30,923 nt of DNA from CAZKTF01 sp964555565 (lineage in GTDB: Bacteria > Planctomycetota > JAJSAM01 > JAKLKS01). Both the position numbers and the translations under genes were made by a program. The stretch lies in assembly GCA_964555565.1 (NCBI GenBank), contig CAZKTF010000014.1, positions 1 to 30,923 of the forward strand, read 5' to 3'. The notes under the pieces were generated by a model. The model was not told the DNA's origin, made no database searches, and worked only from the letters and a program-made list of their open reading frames with translations. Below, piece after piece: positions 29,424 to 30,923 of this stretch (position 1 is the first letter of the stretch; each line of letters starts with the position of its first letter).

Positions 29424-30923
29424 GCAGCCCCCGCGACTCCAGGATCCGCCCCCGCTCGTAGTCGTACCGGGCCAGCGCGACCCGGTAGTCGAGGAGCGCC
29501 CGGAGCTCGCTGTTGCGCGCCAGGGTGAGGTCGCCCTCCTGGAGGAGGACCTGGTAGGTGGTGCTCTTGTCCGCCCGGAGCCTCTCGCGCTCGGCCTCCA
29601 GCTGCTCCACGGCGAGGCGGGTGGCCTCGGCGGCGGCGTCGATCTGGCGGCGCCTCGACTCGAGGTCGCGGAGCGCGTCGCGCACGGCGGTCGCGGCGGC
29701 GCTCTCCGCGGCCCGAAGGCGCGCCTCCGCCTGGGACCTCACGAGCTGCGCCCGCGTGAGCCGGGCCCTCGCGGCTCGGTTCCCCAGGGGGACCTCCAGG
29801 ACCAGCCCCACGTCGAAGGAGAGGAACTCCCGGGAGGCCATGCTGTCGCTGTAGGAAAGCCCCAGGTTCCCCGCCAGGCCGGAGTACCGGGCGCTCGCGA
29901 CGACCGAGAGGTCCACCTTCGACTCCGAGGCGGCCCGGAGCACCCCGATCTCGGCCAGCCCCACCTGCCCGCGCAGGGCCCGGAGGTCGCTCCGCGCGAC
30001 GAGCGCCTGCTCGACGGCGTCCCGTTCCCCCCCCTCCGGCAGCAGCGGGAGGTCGGCCGCCGGGTCGTCGGCCGGCACGATCCGGACCGCCTCGACAAGC
30101 GACGCCTCGGGCCGCGCCGGCCGCACCTGCAGGAGGAGCGCATCCTCCCCCGAGCGCTGATCGTTCCTCGCGCGCAGGAGGTCCACGCGCCGCAGCGCCG
30201 CCCTCGCCTCCGCCTGGGAGACCTCGACCCGGGTCCCGGCCCCGGCCTCGAGCCGCGCGCGGGCCACCCGCAGGAGGTCCTCCGCCACCGCGAGGCTCTT
30301 CTCCTGCACCTCCACCGCGCCCCGGGCGAAGACCAGGTTCCAGTAGAGCCCCTCGACGTTGCGGACGAGCTGCTCGGTCGCCGCCCGGAGCCCCAGGTCG
30401 GCGATGTCCTTCAGTTCCCTCGCCGCCCGGATCCCGCTCTCGTTGTAGGCGCGCCAGGCCCCGCGCAGGAGGGGCTGCCGGAGCGCGAGGCCGACCGTCG
30501 AGTCGAACTGGGGGTTGACGAGCTGGAAGGAGGAGTTCGAGAAGGTCCTGTCCATCGCCGTCCCGAGGGAGATCGACCCGCCGCTCGGGAGGCGGCGGCT
30601 GAGGGAGACCTCGGCGTGGGCGGTGTCCTCGGAGAACAGCCCCGTGGCCCCCTGGAGGGAGGAGCCGACGGGGGTCTCCTGGTTCCCGCCGCTCACCCGG
30701 GAGGTGAGGAAGTGATCGAAGAGCGCCTCCGCCTCCGCGATCGAGGTCTCGGCGATCGCGGGCCCGAAGCCGGAGACGCGCAGCTCCAGGTTGTTGCGCA
30801 GCGCCATGGCCACGGCCTCGAGTCGGCGGAGGCGCAGTTCCCGCGGCGCGGCTCCCGCCTCCGCCGGGGCGGGCGCGGCGGCGGGCGGGGCGGCGGGGGG
30901 AGGCGGCTCCTCGGCGCGGGCGC
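29419..30923 (-). CDS. TolC-type outer-membrane efflux protein (5' end outside window)
   Basis: Outer-membrane channel component of an efflux or type I secretion system. Visible are a Pro/Ala-rich segment at the truncated N-terminal side, then AVAMALRNNLELRVSGFGPA, the start of the first OEP repeat. FDHFLTSRVSGGN, LRQPLLRGAWRAYNES, LYWNLVFARGAVEVQEKSL, RLEAGAGTRVEVSQAEAR and, in the second repeat, LGNRAARARLTRAQLVRSQ and YDYERGRILESRGLR follow. Long coiled helices rich in Ala/Arg/Glu and beta-strand segments alternate as in the family. The frame is open to base 30923, so the start and signal peptide lie outside; the ATG at 30813 is internal. No inner-membrane pump or adaptor gene is in the window. 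Confidence 0.93.
   Translation of the reverse strand, partial: ARAEEPPPPAAPPAAAPAPAEAGAAPRELRLRRLEAVAMALRNNLELRVSGFGPAIAETSIAEAEALFDHFLTSRVSGGNQETPVGSSLQGATGLFSEDTAHAEVSLSRRLPSGGSISLGTAMDRTFSNSSFQLVNPQFDSTVGLALRQPLLRGAWRAYNESGIRAARELKDIADLGLRAATEQLVRNVEGLYWNLVFARGAVEVQEKSLAVAEDLLRVARARLEAGAGTRVEVSQAEARAALRRVDLLRARNDQRSGEDALLLQVRPARPEASLVEAVRIVPADDPAADLPLLPEGGERDAVEQALVARSDLRALRGQVGLAEIGVLRAASESKVDLSVVASARYSGLAGNLGLSYSDSMASREFLSFDVGLVLEVPLGNRAARARLTRAQLVRSQAEARLRAAESAAATAVRDALRDLESRRRQIDAAAEATRLAVEQLEAERERLRADKSTTYQVLLQEGDLTLARNSELRALLDYRVALARYDYERGRILESRGLR

Noticed and set aside
1..30923. CRISPR array, tRNA, rRNA, integrase or transposase genes
   Set aside because: No regularly spaced direct repeats, no tRNA arms or rRNA-like stretches, and no open frame with recombinase motifs were seen.

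Overview
The window is GC-rich bacterial DNA (roughly 70% or more by eye), densely packed with genes and carrying several short palindromic repeats. The truncated Ser/Thr kinase at the left edge, the large number of secreted and lipid-anchored proteins, the two-subunit glycine decarboxylase and the TAnnnT promoter elements suggest a Planctomycetota-like or similar high-GC lineage. This is an inference; no rRNA or other firm taxonomic marker is present. A run of 10 N at 23645-23654 shows that the window is a scaffold, probably metagenomic.

Layout. 1-1120 (-) is a Pkn-type protein kinase cut by the window start. 1234-2433 (+) is an unrecognised exported protein. 2629-3579 (+) is an alpha/beta hydrolase. 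3583-6912 (-) is a tricorn-like S41 protease and 6999-10316 (-) is a TolB-propeller amidohydrolase; both are exported and look like an extracytoplasmic peptide-processing pair. 10440-13298 holds two paralogous lipoproteins that I read as divergent, probably non-inhibitory serpin-fold proteins. A small lipoprotein-like gene on the other strand lies between them. The second copy has an amber codon after its signal peptide, and the copies share a 236-bp identical tract, suggesting gene conversion.

13433-17948 (-) encodes a three-subunit molybdenum hydroxylase (2Fe-2S, Mo and FAD subunits) plus a Rossmann-fold protein. The FAD subunit carries the extra cysteine loop typical of 4-hydroxybenzoyl-CoA reductase. 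18018-18905 (-) is a thioredoxin-fold-like exported protein whose signal peptide is separated from its body by an in-frame TGA. 19051-23644 (+) is the glycine cleavage operon gcvT-gcvH-gcvPA-gcvPB, with a 266-bp MITE-like element inserted between gcvH and gcvPA and the assembly gap at the end of gcvPB. lgt (23738-24748, +) follows; its enzyme lipidates lipoproteins such as those encoded nearby.

A cluster of four strong hairpins with 10-bp terminal inverted repeats (24744-25039) separates lgt from a kelch-repeat lipoprotein (25035-26558, -) and a HEAT-repeat lipoprotein (26603-28276, -). Divergent from these is a DusB-like tRNA-dihydrouridine synthase (28329-29405, +). A TolC-type outer-membrane efflux protein (29419-30923, -) is cut by the window end.

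The most unusual content is the serpin-like pair with its conversion tract, the two structured palindromic elements that meet neighbouring stop codons, and several promoters whose -10 hexamer lies only 6-7 nt before the start codon, suggesting leaderless mRNAs. I found no CRISPR array, tRNA, rRNA or transposase gene.
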